A stretch of 34,364 bases of DNA. Source: DAOUAG01 sp034432935 (GTDB lineage Bacteria > Chloroflexota > Dehalococcoidia > SM23-28-2 > RBG-16-64-32). Made by a program: the position numbers and the translations under genes. The stretch is from the NCBI GenBank assembly GCA_034432935.1, contig DAOUBD010000050.1, positions 1 to 34,364 on the forward strand. Direction: 5' to 3'. How positions within the stretch are numbered: the first letter of the stretch is position 1; the number at the start of each line of letters is the position of its first letter. The notes below the pieces were generated by a model. That model was not told where the DNA came from and did not search any database. It worked only from the letters and a program-made list of their open reading frames with translations. Positions 1 through 8,631 of the stretch are shown in pieces.

Positions 1-767
1 CTCACCGAGACGTAGTAGTCGGCGTGGATGGCCGAGGGGCTGAAGTCCGGCGCGACGGTCACCACTTCAGCGCCCTTGTAGCGGGCCTCCGTAATGTAGT
101 GCTGGTGAGGAATGCGGGTATAGGTGGGGTTGCCGAACCAGATGAAGATGAGCTCCGAGTGGAACCAGTCATCGATGGAGCTGACGGGGTCGAAGATGCC
201 GTAGGTCAGATAGTGCCCGGCCGCGAAGTCGTTCATCTCCGCGTTGAGGTCCATGGTCAGGGCGCCGATGAGGGAGGCGAAGCGTCCGCGGCCGGCGATG
301 CCCCAGGTCGGCAGGTTGCAGCCGCTGAGGTGGATGATGGACTCCGGTCCTTGCTCCACTATGGCGTCGATGACGGCGTCGGCGATCTCCGTGAGGGCCT
401 GGTCCCAAGATATGCGCTTCCACTTGCCGCTGCCGCGCTTGCCTGCCCGCTTGAGAGGGTAGAGGACGCGTTCCTTGGCGTAGAGGAGCTGGCTCCAGGC
501 GGCGCCCTTCTGGCAGCCCATAGGGTTCATGTCCGGCACGCCCTTCTCGATGACAGGCAGGGTGCCGCCCTGCTCCTCGCGCCAGACGATGCCGTCTTTG
601 ACGTACACCCGCAGGGGGCAATTGCCGGGGTAACAGTCTATGCAGTGGCTCCCCCAGGCCACCCTATCCCACTTCCACTGTTGCCGGTACAGGTCTTCGT
701 TGGAGCGGTACGTCGCCGTCCGGCCGCCGTTGGCCCTGGTGAGAGTGCGGGTCTGCGTCTTCGCCAT
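1..767 (-). CDS. Molybdopterin oxidoreductase, type II DMSO reductase family, N-terminal part (runs off window)
   Basis: The first 255 residues of a large molybdopterin enzyme are present; the rest lies beyond base 1. Near the N-terminus it has H41, C45, C50 and C85 (HCIDCYPGNC, then a GCQKG motif), spaced like the His/Cys [4Fe-4S] site of NarG, ethylbenzene dehydrogenase and selenate reductase alpha subunits. A stretch reading FIWFGNPTYTRIPHQHY followed by a TEARYKGAEV segment matches the cofactor-binding domain of that group. The ATG at 767 follows GGAGGGGAG at a good distance. No twin-arginine leader is visible, so export is not supported. It is a paralogue of the complete enzyme at 14782-17568. 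The substrate cannot be read from the sequence. A beta subunit, if any, would lie left of the window. Confidence 0.88.
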   Translation of the reverse strand, partial: MAKTQTRTLTRANGGRTATYRSNEDLYRQQWKWDRVAWGSHCIDCYPGNCPLRVYVKDGIVWREEQGGTLPVIEKGVPDMNPMGCQKGAAWSQLLYAKERVLYPLKRAGKRGSGKWKRISWDQALTEIADAVIDAIVEQGPESIIHLSGCNLPTWGIAGRGRFASLIGALTMDLNAEMNDFAAGHYLTYGIFDPVSSIDDWFHSELIFIWFGNPTYTRIPHQHYITEARYKGAEVVTVAPDFSPSAIHADYYVSV

Positions 768-897
768 GGAACTCCCCTCCGCTAGGTTCTGGGCGGCTCC
801 AGTGTACGAGGGCCCGTCTTTCGCGTCTGTCGGGCGGCGCCGCAGAATGCTGTGGGGTTCTCCCCCACTGACCGCGCTCCTCTGGCCCAGGACTCGC

Positions 898-1743
898 CTA
901 GACCCGGATACGCGCCGCCACCTCGGCAAAACGGTCGAGCGCCGGTATGACCTCTGGGCCGCCGGGAGGCATGAGCCAGAAGACGCAGCGCTCGACGCCA
1001 GCGTCTGCCCACTGGCGGATCGTGTCCGGGTTAGGCGGGGCGCCGAACACGGTTACGGGTATCGGCCCGCGCCCGGCCTCTTGGGCCAGGCGCTGTAGTT
1101 GCGCGATCCGCTCCGTCAGGGGCACCTTGCTCCGGCCCGGTATAGGCATCCAGGCGTCGCCATACTCCACGACGCGCCTTAGGACGTGGGGGCCATCGCC
1201 GCCGACGTAGATGGGTGGATGGGGCTTCTGCACCGGCTTGGGCCAGGACCAGATGGGGTCGAAGTTCACCATCTTGCCGTGGAACTCGGCCTCATCCTTG
1301 GTCCAGATCTCCTTCATGGCTTGGATGCGCTCTCGCAGCAGTCGCCACCGGGTATCGGGATCCGTCCCGTGGTTCTCCATCTCCTCCCGGTTCCAGCCAG
1401 CGCCAACTCCGAAGACGAACCGGCCGCCAGAGATGTAGTCGAGGCTGGCCACCTCCTTGGCGAGGGTGATGGGGTCCCGTTGCACCACCAGGCAGATGCC
1501 CGTGCCGACCTTGAGGTCCTTGGTCGCTGTGGCCGCGGCGCTCAGGGCAACGAAGGGGTCCAACGTGTGGGAGTACTCCTTCGGCAGCTCGGCCCCGCCG
1601 GGCCACGGGGTCCGCCGGCTGGTAGGGATATGGGTGTGCTCCGGGAAGAGCAAGAGATCGAAGCCGCGCTCTTCTACGGCCCGGGCCAGCTCAGCGGGCC
1701 CTAGCGAGTAGTCTGTCACAAACATGGTGATGCCGAACTTCAA
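898..1743 (-). CDS. LLM-class (luciferase-like) flavin/F420-dependent oxidoreductase
   Basis: A 281-residue TIM-barrel protein of the bacterial luciferase-like superfamily. It opens with KFGITMFVTDYS and contains LLFPEHTHIPTSR near residue 35, the ISGGRFVFGVGAGWNREE turn near residue 105 and PIYVGGDGP near residue 180. These are typical of the F420-dependent LLM subgroup, which uses reduced F420 or FMN to reduce or oxidise small organic substrates. The start is taken as TTG at 1743: AGGAGG lies six bases upstream and the protein then begins MKFGIT like its relatives. TTG at 1749 also opens the frame but would abut the ribosome site. A small hairpin at 1758-1781 lies in the leader. The substrate is unknown. 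It follows the 139-residue zinc-finger-like gene after a 78-base gap. Confidence 0.85.
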   Translation of the reverse strand: MKFGITMFVTDYSLGPAELARAVEERGFDLLLFPEHTHIPTSRRTPWPGGAELPKEYSHTLDPFVALSAAATATKDLKVGTGICLVVQRDPITLAKEVASLDYISGGRFVFGVGAGWNREEMENHGTDPDTRWRLLRERIQAMKEIWTKDEAEFHGKMVNFDPIWSWPKPVQKPHPPIYVGGDGPHVLRRVVEYGDAWMPIPGRSKVPLTERIAQLQRLAQEAGRGPIPVTVFGAPPNPDTIRQWADAGVERCVFWLMPPGGPEVIPALDRFAEVAARIRV

Positions 1744-1757
1744 CAGCAACCTCCTGA

Positions 1758-1781
1758 CACCTAGCCGTTTGCCGCTAGGTG
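1758..1781 (-). other. Short inverted repeat in leader of the LLM gene
   Basis: CACCTAGC at 1758-1765 and GCTAGGTG at 1774-1781 form a perfect 8-bp stem with an 8-base loop, between the upstream stop codon and the LLM ribosome-binding site. No T-run follows in either direction, so it is not a classical intrinsic terminator. It could be an mRNA-stabilising hairpin or a protein site. Confidence 0.4.
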
Positions 1782-1821
1782 CGATGATACCGGCCTGCGC
1801 CGGATAGGCGCGAGGGGGCCG

Positions 1822-2241
1822 TTAGTCCTGGGCGCCGATGGAGTCTTCGTCCACTTCCAGCCGGAAGAGCGCCTTGGCGGGCTCTACGAAGCGTTCGTTG
1901 CACTCCTCGCAGGTGAGCAGGTGGTGAAGGACGCTCACCTCCAGGCTGCGCCGCTGGTCCAGGTAGCGGAAGAGACCGTTGCGAGCCTCGGCGCAGGACA
2001 CTGGCCTGAGGAACGGGGCCGCGTCCTCCCCTTCCGGCATGCGCTCCCAGAGAGAGATGGCCGAGTCGCGGCACTGGGGGCACTGCATGACGTGGCCCTC
2101 CCAGCGGATCTCGGCCTCCTCTTCTCCCGCCAGCACGCCGACCCGCAAGAAGTCGCCGATGTGGCTTACGGGCCGGACCCGGGCCTTCTCCGCCTCGGTA
2201 GGCTCACCATCGAACGGCCAGAAGATCACGTGAGGGGACAT
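1822..2241 (-). CDS. Small protein with two HxxxCxxC zinc-finger-like motifs
   Basis: A 139-residue soluble protein that I do not recognise by name. It has two copies of the H-x3-C-x2-C pattern: H50/C54/C57 (HVMQCPQC) and H107/C111/C114 (HLLTCEEC). This pattern is seen in zf-HC2 and ZAS-type anti-sigma factors, where it binds zinc. A lone C83 lies between them. There is no membrane segment or signal peptide. It is the last gene of the kor-hdr-etf run, 20 bases after etfB, with GGGAAGG about nine bases before its ATG. An inferred role is a zinc- or redox-sensing partner or regulator of the upstream electron-transfer proteins. A structural accessory role is equally possible. Confidence 0.7.
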   Translation of the reverse strand: MSPHVIFWPFDGEPTEAEKARVRPVSHIGDFLRVGVLAGEEEAEIRWEGHVMQCPQCRDSAISLWERMPEGEDAAPFLRPVSCAEARNGLFRYLDQRRSLEVSVLHHLLTCEECNERFVEPAKALFRLEVDEDSIGAQD

Positions 2242-2261
2242 AGCCCACGACCTTCCCGGCG

Positions 2262-3068
2262 TCAGGTCACCTTGACCCAGCGCCTTATTCTCTCCAAGAG
2301 CTGCTCCGCCTTCTCCTGGGGCGTGCCCGATAGGAACTCGCGCCGCCTTTCACCCGTCCGGGCCGAACCGACCCCTGCAACCACTGTGGGCGATCCTTCC
2401 AGCCCCAGCCAGGCGGGGTCCAGGCCCAGGTCAGAGGCGCTCCAGACCGTGACCGGGGCCTCTCTCATCGCCCAGTCCCAGCGCTGGAAGTCCAGGAACC
2501 GGGGCTCGTTGATATCGAGCTTCACGGACACCACGCAGGGTAGCGGCGCCTCCAGTATCTCATACCCTGCGCCTAGTTCGCGCCGGGCCCGCAGGAGCCT
2601 GCCGCCGGGGCTGACCTGGACCCGGCTGGCGTAGGTCACCTGGGGCAGGCCCAGCCACTCCGCAATGCCAGGCGGCACCTGGCCGGTGGCGCCATCGGAC
2701 GATTCGTCCCCGCAGAGCACGAGATCATACCCGCCGATGGCCTTTATCCCCGCCGCCAGGGCGTAAGACGTCGCCAACGTGTCGGCCCCTCCAAAGGCCC
2801 GGTCGCTCATGAGATAGGCCGCATCGGCCCCCATGGCCAGCCCCAGGCGCAGGTAGCGTTCGAAGAAGGGCGGGCCCATCGAAAGGAGGGATATGCGGCC
2901 GCCGTGGACCCCCTTCAACTCCAGCGCCGCCTCCAGGGCGTTCATGTCGGGCCCGTTGATCTCTTGCCGGGCTTTGCCCCGGTCCAGGGTTCGCGTCTCT
3001 GGATTGACGCTGACCTCTTCGGACTTGGGGACGACCTTCAGGCAGACGATGGCGTGCAGGCCCGGCAT
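2262..3068 (-). CDS. etfB: Electron transfer flavoprotein beta subunit, bifurcating-type signature
   Basis: A 268-residue EtfB. The beta subunit of ETF forms the nucleotide-binding half of the heterodimer. In canonical ETFs it holds AMP; in bifurcating ETFs it holds a second FAD. Visible marks are INGPDMNALEAALELK near residue 37, LLSMGPP near 61, DRAFGGADTLATSYAL near 89 and GATGQVPPGIAEWLGLPQVTY near 125. The SMGPP and DRAFxGxDT-ATSYAL segments are those I associate with the electron-bifurcating ETF group rather than the mitochondrial type; this is family knowledge applied by eye. Its ATG (3068-3066) directly abuts the TAG of etfA. Its position after two Hdr-type genes suggests ETF exchanges electrons with that Hdr module. 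Confidence 0.93.
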   Translation of the reverse strand: MPGLHAIVCLKVVPKSEEVSVNPETRTLDRGKARQEINGPDMNALEAALELKGVHGGRISLLSMGPPFFERYLRLGLAMGADAAYLMSDRAFGGADTLATSYALAAGIKAIGGYDLVLCGDESSDGATGQVPPGIAEWLGLPQVTYASRVQVSPGGRLLRARRELGAGYEILEAPLPCVVSVKLDINEPRFLDFQRWDWAMREAPVTVWSASDLGLDPAWLGLEGSPTVVAGVGSARTGERRREFLSGTPQEKAEQLLERIRRWVKVT

Positions 3069-4088
3069 CTAGCGCCTCCCCGCTGTCTTCCCCCGCTTCA
3101 ACCCCTCGATGAGGGGGGGCAGCACCTGGAACAGGTCATCGGCGATGCAGTAGTCTGCCGACTCGAAGATCGGCGCCTCCGGGTCCGAGTTGATGGCCAC
3201 CACCGTCTCCGCCTCCTGGATGCCCACGGTGAACTGCATGGCCCCGCTGGCGCCGCAGACGATGGCCAGCTTGGGACGGGTGACAGAGCCTGTCTGTCCC
3301 ACCATGCGTTCGTGGCCGATCCAGCCCAGGTCCACCGCCACCCTGGTGGCGCCCACCTCGGCGCCCAGGGCCTTGGCCAGGGCCCGCACGAGACCGAAGT
3401 CCCCCTGCACTCCGCGGCCGCCGACCACCAGCCTCTCGGCCTGCGTGATGTCGACCCCCCGGCGCAGAGAGCGCCTGACCACCCGCACGCGAGCGTCCTC
3501 ATCCGTCAGGGCGGCAACCATCTTTTCGATGCGGCCCGTCCGGTCAGGCTCAGCAGCAGGCCGGGGGAAGACGCCCGGCCTCACGGTGGCCATCTGAGGC
3601 CGGTGCCGCGGGCACTGGATGGTGGCCAGGATCCCCTGGCCGAACCCCGTCACCTCGCCCGAGAGCAGGCCCGTCGCTGGGTCGATACGGAGGTCCGTGC
3701 AGTCTGCCGTAAGGCCCGTGCGCAGCCGCACGGCCAGCCGGCCAGCGAGATCGCGACCGTTGGCCGTGGCCCCCAGCAGCAGCACATCGGGCTTGCGCTC
3801 CAGCACGAGGCCCGTCACCACCTTGGTGCTGGGGTCGGCCGTATACGGCTCCAGTAGAGGGTGCTCCACGGCCAACACCTCATCGGCGCCATAGCGAACG
3901 GCTTCCTGGGCCAACGGATCGAGGTCGCGGCCCAGGAGCACAGCGGTCAAGGCCGCTCCTGCGGCGCCGGCCAGCTTCTTCCCTTGCCCGAGAAGCTCCA
4001 GCGAAACGCCGCTGAGCCTCCCGGCGTCGTGCTCCAGCCAGACCCAGACGCCCTTGGCCTCTTCCGGGGGATAGCTGGGCTGGATCAC
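3069..4088 (-). CDS. etfA: Electron transfer flavoprotein alpha subunit
   Basis: A 339-residue EtfA. Its C-terminal domain binds FAD and passes single electrons to or from a partner. It carries VGQTGSVTRPKLAIVCGASG, then QFTVGIQEAETVVAINSD and APIFESADYCIADDLFQVLP, the classic FAD-binding stretch. The middle segment CPRHRPQMATVRPGVF resembles ETFs of anaerobes and bifurcating enzymes. The start is set at GTG 4088, which overlaps the TGA of the upstream HdrCB gene as GTGA, behind GGTGGTGGG. An upstream ATG in the same frame at 4313 would bury 75 residues of unrelated sequence in the neighbour gene and is rejected. Together with etfB it forms the flavoprotein output or input of the Hdr-like cluster. 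Confidence 0.94.
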   Translation of the reverse strand: MIQPSYPPEEAKGVWVWLEHDAGRLSGVSLELLGQGKKLAGAAGAALTAVLLGRDLDPLAQEAVRYGADEVLAVEHPLLEPYTADPSTKVVTGLVLERKPDVLLLGATANGRDLAGRLAVRLRTGLTADCTDLRIDPATGLLSGEVTGFGQGILATIQCPRHRPQMATVRPGVFPRPAAEPDRTGRIEKMVAALTDEDARVRVVRRSLRRGVDITQAERLVVGGRGVQGDFGLVRALAKALGAEVGATRVAVDLGWIGHERMVGQTGSVTRPKLAIVCGASGAMQFTVGIQEAETVVAINSDPEAPIFESADYCIADDLFQVLPPLIEGLKRGKTAGRR

Positions 4089-5251
4089 GACCCACCACCG
4101 GCCGCCATAGCGGCGGCGGCCAACTCTGCCACGTCCATGACCTTCATTGAGCTTCCGGACTGCTTCAGGCTGTCCTCCAGGCAGGCGATGCAGTGGGGGC
4201 AGGCCGTCACCAGGATGCTGGCGCCAGTGCCCAGCGCCTCCTGCGCCCGCAAGGAAGCGAAGCGCTCGCCGGCCGCCGTCTCCATCCACATGCGGCCGCC
4301 CCCGCCGCCGCAACAGAGGGCAGATTCACGGTTTCGAGGCATCTCCACGACCTCGAGACCTGGTATGGCGGCCAGCACCCGGCGCGGCGCATCATAGACG
4401 GAGTTCCGCCGGCCCAGATAACAAGGGTCATGAAAGGTGACCTTGGCCTCCAAGCGGTGAGGGAACTGGAGGCGCCCCTCTTCGAGGAGCAGGGCCAGGT
4501 ACTGGCTGTAATGCAGGGGGCGGAAGCCGTCCCGCCGCGGATAGTGGTTCAGGAACATATCGTAGCAGTGGGGTGAGACGGTAACCACCGTACCCACGCC
4601 GGCCTCAGCGAACCGCTGCGCGTTGGATTCGACGATTTGGGCCAGATAGTCGTGCTGTCCCAGGGCGTAGGCGGCATCGCCGCAGCACGGCTCGGCCTCT
4701 CCCAAGGTCCCGAAGGAGACGCCCGTCTGGTTCAAGACCGCTACCAGGGCTCTGGCCACCTTCTGCGCCCGGTTATCGTAGGAGGCGGTGCATCCAGCGT
4801 AGAAGAGCACCTCATCGGACGGGGCGAACTCTCTTAGGCCGAGGCCCCGGGCCCAGTTCCCTCGCTGGGAAGGAGGGCGCCGCCAAGGGTTCCCGTCCCA
4901 GTAGAGGGCCCACATTACGGGCGGCAGACCCTTCGGCACCCGCTGATCCTGCCAGGCGAGGCGGCGCAAGGCTAGCATCACCTCAGCGATGGGCACCCCG
5001 CGCGGGCAGAGCTCTTCGCACTGCCGGCAGGTGGTGCACCACCACAGCTCTCCGTCCTGGGGCAAGCCCATCTGGGCCCGCCGGATGAGAGTACGGACGT
5101 TCAGGGGCTCCTCCTTGACAAGCCCCCAGGGGCAGATGGCAGTGCAGACCCCGCATTGATAGCAAGGGGCCACGGCGCCATCGGTCGCGGCCATCACCCG
5201 CTCCCACAGGGCATCGTCTAGGGTGATGACTTCCCCACCCTTCCGTCTCAC
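4085..5251 (-). CDS. HdrC-HdrB fusion (HdrD-like) iron-sulfur protein
   Basis: A 388-residue protein joining two heterodisulfide-reductase modules. Residues 30-40 (CYQCGVCTAIC) and 72-82 (CTTCRQCEELC) are two [4Fe-4S] ferredoxin motifs, as in HdrC. Then come two CCG-type domains as in HdrB. The second is complete (C277, C313-C314, C351, C354). The first has C154, C189-C190 and C229 but serine where the first cysteine of the final CxxC would be. CCG domains bind unusual iron-sulfur clusters that act on disulfides or serve as electron sites in enzymes such as GlpC and LutA. The start is GTG 5251, overlapping the HdrA stop as GTGA, with AGGAAGGAG upstream. It sits between the HdrA-MvhD fusion and etfAB, so it probably bridges the FAD-bearing subunit to ETF. 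The true substrate or partner is unknown. Confidence 0.88.
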   Translation of the reverse strand: MRRKGGEVITLDDALWERVMAATDGAVAPCYQCGVCTAICPWGLVKEEPLNVRTLIRRAQMGLPQDGELWWCTTCRQCEELCPRGVPIAEVMLALRRLAWQDQRVPKGLPPVMWALYWDGNPWRRPPSQRGNWARGLGLREFAPSDEVLFYAGCTASYDNRAQKVARALVAVLNQTGVSFGTLGEAEPCCGDAAYALGQHDYLAQIVESNAQRFAEAGVGTVVTVSPHCYDMFLNHYPRRDGFRPLHYSQYLALLLEEGRLQFPHRLEAKVTFHDPCYLGRRNSVYDAPRRVLAAIPGLEVVEMPRNRESALCCGGGGGRMWMETAAGERFASLRAQEALGTGASILVTACPHCIACLEDSLKQSGSSMKVMDVAELAAAAMAAGGGS

Positions 5252-8200
5252 CCTACGGCCGCTCCTTCCTGCATATAACGGCGCACCACTTCGTCCATCT
5301 CCCGCACCTTCCTGGCGAACTCTCGCCCCTCCGACGCCGAAATCCACTGTAGCTGCAGCCGGTCAGGAGCTATCCCCTTGCGTTCGAACTTGCGGCGCCA
5401 GAACTGGAAGCGCTTCTGGGTCTGGACGTTGGCGTTGATATAGTGGCAGTCCGATCCTCGCTCCGTCAGCCGGCAGCCGGTGACCAGAACGGCGCCCGCT
5501 CCCAACTCGAAGGCCCGGGCGATGAAATCTTCTTCGACCCGGCCGGAGCACATGGAGCGGATGATTCGGGCCGAAGTTGGGTACTGGATCTTCTCCACGC
5601 CGGCCTGGTCGGCGCCGGCGTATGAGCACCAGTTGCAGGCGAAGACTAGCACCTTCTCCTGCGGGCGTTCGGCCAGGGCAGCGTCGATCTGGGCCAGGAT
5701 CTGCTCCTTGGTGAAGTAGGGCATGGTGATGGCGTCGTAGTTGCACTCGGCAGCGCAGGTGCCGCAGCCCTGGCAAGCGGCCTCGATGAACCGTATCGGC
5801 CCCTGCTTCACGGGCCCCAACATCTCGATGGCGCCGAAGGGGCAGACGGGGACGCAGCGGCCGCAGAAGATGCACTTCTCCAGATCCACCTGGGCCGTGA
5901 TGGGCTCCTTCTCTATATGGTCCTTGGCCAGAAGCGCCCCGGCCTTTGCCGCTGTCGCCAACCCGTGGGCTATGGACTCCCGCACGTCCTTCGGCCCCTG
6001 GATAGCCCCCGCCAGGAAGATACCCGGCGAGCCCGCCTCGGCGGGCCCCAGCTTCGGGTGTTTCTCTAGCAGGAAGCCGTCCTCACTGCGGGACACCTTC
6101 AGCTGCTCCGCCACCGTCTCCTCGGGCGGGCGCAGGCCAACGGCCAGTACCAGGAGATCGGTGGGCACCCTCACATCCGCGCCCAGCAGCTCATCGCGCA
6201 CGACGACAGCGCCGCCCTCGATGCGCAGGGCCTCGTGGGCGGGCAGATCGGGGTAGCGGATGAACTGGACGCCTTCCCGGGCTGCCTGCTCATAGAGCTC
6301 CTCGGCGCCGCGGCTGAAGGTGCGGATGTCCCGGTAGAGGACGCGCACCTTCTTGCCCAGGCGACGCAGACGGAGGGCCTGGCCCATCATGGACTCGCAG
6401 CAGTAGCGGGAGCAGCCGGCGCCGTCCTGGCGGGAGCCCACACAGCCGGCGATGGTGATGCGCTCACCCGGGACCTCCGGCCACATACCCTCCAGGTCCA
6501 GGTTCGTGATCACGTGAGATCGCCCGTTCCCGAACTCGTGGGGCTCATAAGGCCGGGCGCCCATGGCCAGCACCACGGCCCCCGCTCGGACCTCCTCGCC
6601 ATCGGAGAGCCTAGCGTAGAAGTTGCCGATGTGGCCGCCGATGGTCTCCACCTCGACGCCCAGATGGACCTTCACGCCAGAGCGGAGCACTTCGGCCCTT
6701 TGCTCCTTCAACAAGCGGTGGGCGCTGATGCCGGCCGGGGAGAGTTCGTCCAAGTGGCGCAGGAGGCCGCCCAGCTCCGGCTCCCGTTCCACCAGATGGG
6801 TCTCGTAACCTTGGCGGGCCAAAGCGCTGGCCGCCACCATCCCCGCTATGCCGCCGCCCACCACCAGCGCGGCCTGCACTACAGGCTGCTTGCTGATCTC
6901 CAGCGGAACCAGGCGCACCGCCTTCTCGACGCCCATCTTGACCATGTCCATGGCCTTGAAGGTGGCGGCGTCTTTGTCCTCCTTGTGCACCCAGGAGTCC
7001 TGGTTGCGCAGGTTGACCATCTCCAAGAGGTATGGGTTCAGACCGGCTTTGAAGCAGACCCGGCGGAAGGTGCCTTCGTGGGTCTTGGGGGAGCAGGCGG
7101 CCACCACAAGCCTGTTTACGCCATGCTCCCGGATGCGCTCCACGATCTCGGCCTGGGTGTTGCCGGCGCAGGAGAACTTCTGGTCCTGGGCATAGACGAC
7201 GCCGGGCAGGGTCCTGGCGTACTCCACCACCCTTGGCACGTCCACCACGCCGGCGATGTTGCTGCCGCAATGGCAGACGAAGACCCCCACCCGCGGCGTC
7301 TCGAGGTCGGTAACCGGCTCCACCTCTTCGGGCGCCGGCCAGGTCCGTTCGTCGAGGTGCGCCAGGGCGGCCGCCGCCGCGGCGCTGGCCTCGGCTACGG
7401 TGTCCGGGATGTCCTTGGGGCCGCCAGCGCAGCCGGCGAGATAGATCCCCTCCCTTGTGCTGCCCACCAGCCCCAGGTTCGTCTCCCGCGCCTTCAGGAA
7501 CCCGTCTTCGGCCACCTCCAGACCCAGGGTAGCGCCCAGCGCCGCCAGCCCCTCTGGCGCTTGGGCGGCAGTGGCCAGCACCACCATGTCCGTCTCCAGG
7601 GTCTTCACCCTCCCCTCCCGCGTGTCTTCGTAGCGCAAGGCCAAGCGCTCACCGGCTGGCACAATGCTGGCCGGGCGGCCGCGGATGAACCTAGCTCCCG
7701 CCTCCTCGGTGCGCTTCCAGAAGGAATCGAACCCCTTGCCATAGGCCCGGACGTCCATGAAGAGCACTGAGACCTCCGGAACGCCGTGGTCCAGGGCCTG
7801 GAAGGCGTGCTTGATGGAGTACATGCAGCAGAAGCGGGAGCAATAGCGGAAGAAGCGGCGGTCCCGCGATCCCACGCACAGCACGAAGGCGATGCTGTGC
7901 GGGTGTTTGCCATCCGAGGGCCGCACGATCTCTCCGCCCGTCGGGCCCGCCGAGGTGAGGAGCCGTTCGAACTCCAGCGCCGTGAGAATATCGGGGTGAG
8001 TGCCATAACCGTGTTCCCGCACGAGGGAAGCATCGACGGTCTCGAAGCCGGAGGAGACGATGATCGAGGCCGCTCGCCGTTCCAGGTGCTGCACCGGGGG
8101 CATGCTGAAATCGATGCACTTGGGGGGGCAGACGTCGGCGCAACGGTGGCACGGCCAGTAGTTCGGCGGCTCGTTCAGACAGTGGTCGATATCGATGACG

Positions 8201-8631
8201 TAAGCGCCGGGCACCGCCTGGGGGAAGGGCGTGTAGATCGCCTTGCGGGAGGCCATGGCGGCATCGAACTCGTTTACCAAGGGCACGGGGCAAACGTTGA
8301 CGCACTCGCCGCAGCGGGTGCACTCGCTGGTGACGAAGCCCGCCCTGCGGCGGATGGTGAGGCGGAAGTCGCCCGCCTGCCCCTCCAGGCCCACCACCTC
8401 AGCGTTGTTCAGTATCTCGATGTTCGGGTGCTCACCTACCTCTGAGAGCTTCGGGGCCTCGATACAGATAGAGCAGTCTAGCGTGGGGAAGTTCTTGTCC
8501 AGGGCAGCCATCTTGCCGCCGATGGACGGCCCCTTCTCGATGAGGAGCACTTTGGCCCCCGCCTCGGCCAGGTCGAGGGCCGCCTGTACTCCCGCGATCC
8601 CGCCGCCGATGACTGCTACCGTGTCTCTCAT
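5248..8631 (-). CDS. hdrA: Double-FAD HdrA-like protein fused to a C-terminal MvhD domain
   Basis: A 1127-residue fusion. Residues 1-430 are an HdrA-like FAD module (GGGIAG at 9-14) with inserted clusters C104/C107/C110/C114 and C161/C164/C168/C172. Residues 447-575 match the HdrA N-terminal region (FVCHCGSNIAG, then AACSPKTHE). Residues 585-905 form a second FAD module (VGGGIAG at 591-597). Two ferredoxin motifs follow (C920-C930 and C953-C963). Residues 994-1115 are an MvhD-type domain with C999/C1002, C1028, C1053 and C1062. HdrA carries out flavin-based electron bifurcation, and MvhD normally delivers electrons to it. HdrA-MvhD fusions (HdrA2 type) are known from Methanosarcina; here an extra N-terminal FAD module is added. 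The ATG overlaps the korC stop as ATGA. It is probably a cytosolic electron hub fed by, or feeding, ferredoxin. Confidence 0.92.
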   Translation of the reverse strand: MRDTVAVIGGGIAGVQAALDLAEAGAKVLLIEKGPSIGGKMAALDKNFPTLDCSICIEAPKLSEVGEHPNIEILNNAEVVGLEGQAGDFRLTIRRRAGFVTSECTRCGECVNVCPVPLVNEFDAAMASRKAIYTPFPQAVPGAYVIDIDHCLNEPPNYWPCHRCADVCPPKCIDFSMPPVQHLERRAASIIVSSGFETVDASLVREHGYGTHPDILTALEFERLLTSAGPTGGEIVRPSDGKHPHSIAFVLCVGSRDRRFFRYCSRFCCMYSIKHAFQALDHGVPEVSVLFMDVRAYGKGFDSFWKRTEEAGARFIRGRPASIVPAGERLALRYEDTREGRVKTLETDMVVLATAAQAPEGLAALGATLGLEVAEDGFLKARETNLGLVGSTREGIYLAGCAGGPKDIPDTVAEASAAAAAALAHLDERTWPAPEEVEPVTDLETPRVGVFVCHCGSNIAGVVDVPRVVEYARTLPGVVYAQDQKFSCAGNTQAEIVERIREHGVNRLVVAACSPKTHEGTFRRVCFKAGLNPYLLEMVNLRNQDSWVHKEDKDAATFKAMDMVKMGVEKAVRLVPLEISKQPVVQAALVVGGGIAGMVAASALARQGYETHLVEREPELGGLLRHLDELSPAGISAHRLLKEQRAEVLRSGVKVHLGVEVETIGGHIGNFYARLSDGEEVRAGAVVLAMGARPYEPHEFGNGRSHVITNLDLEGMWPEVPGERITIAGCVGSRQDGAGCSRYCCESMMGQALRLRRLGKKVRVLYRDIRTFSRGAEELYEQAAREGVQFIRYPDLPAHEALRIEGGAVVVRDELLGADVRVPTDLLVLAVGLRPPEETVAEQLKVSRSEDGFLLEKHPKLGPAEAGSPGIFLAGAIQGPKDVRESIAHGLATAAKAGALLAKDHIEKEPITAQVDLEKCIFCGRCVPVCPFGAIEMLGPVKQGPIRFIEAACQGCGTCAAECNYDAITMPYFTKEQILAQIDAALAERPQEKVLVFACNWCSYAGADQAGVEKIQYPTSARIIRSMCSGRVEEDFIARAFELGAGAVLVTGCRLTERGSDCHYINANVQTQKRFQFWRRKFERKGIAPDRLQLQWISASEGREFARKVREMDEVVRRYMQEGAAVG

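Noticed and set aside
1758..1781. Intrinsic terminator between the zinc-finger-like and LLM genes
   Set aside because: A stem is present but no T-run follows on either strand.
6235..7770. Long plus-strand open frame opposite the HdrA fusion
   Set aside because: It has no recognisable domain, and the minus strand has strong motifs throughout. High GC content keeps antisense frames open.
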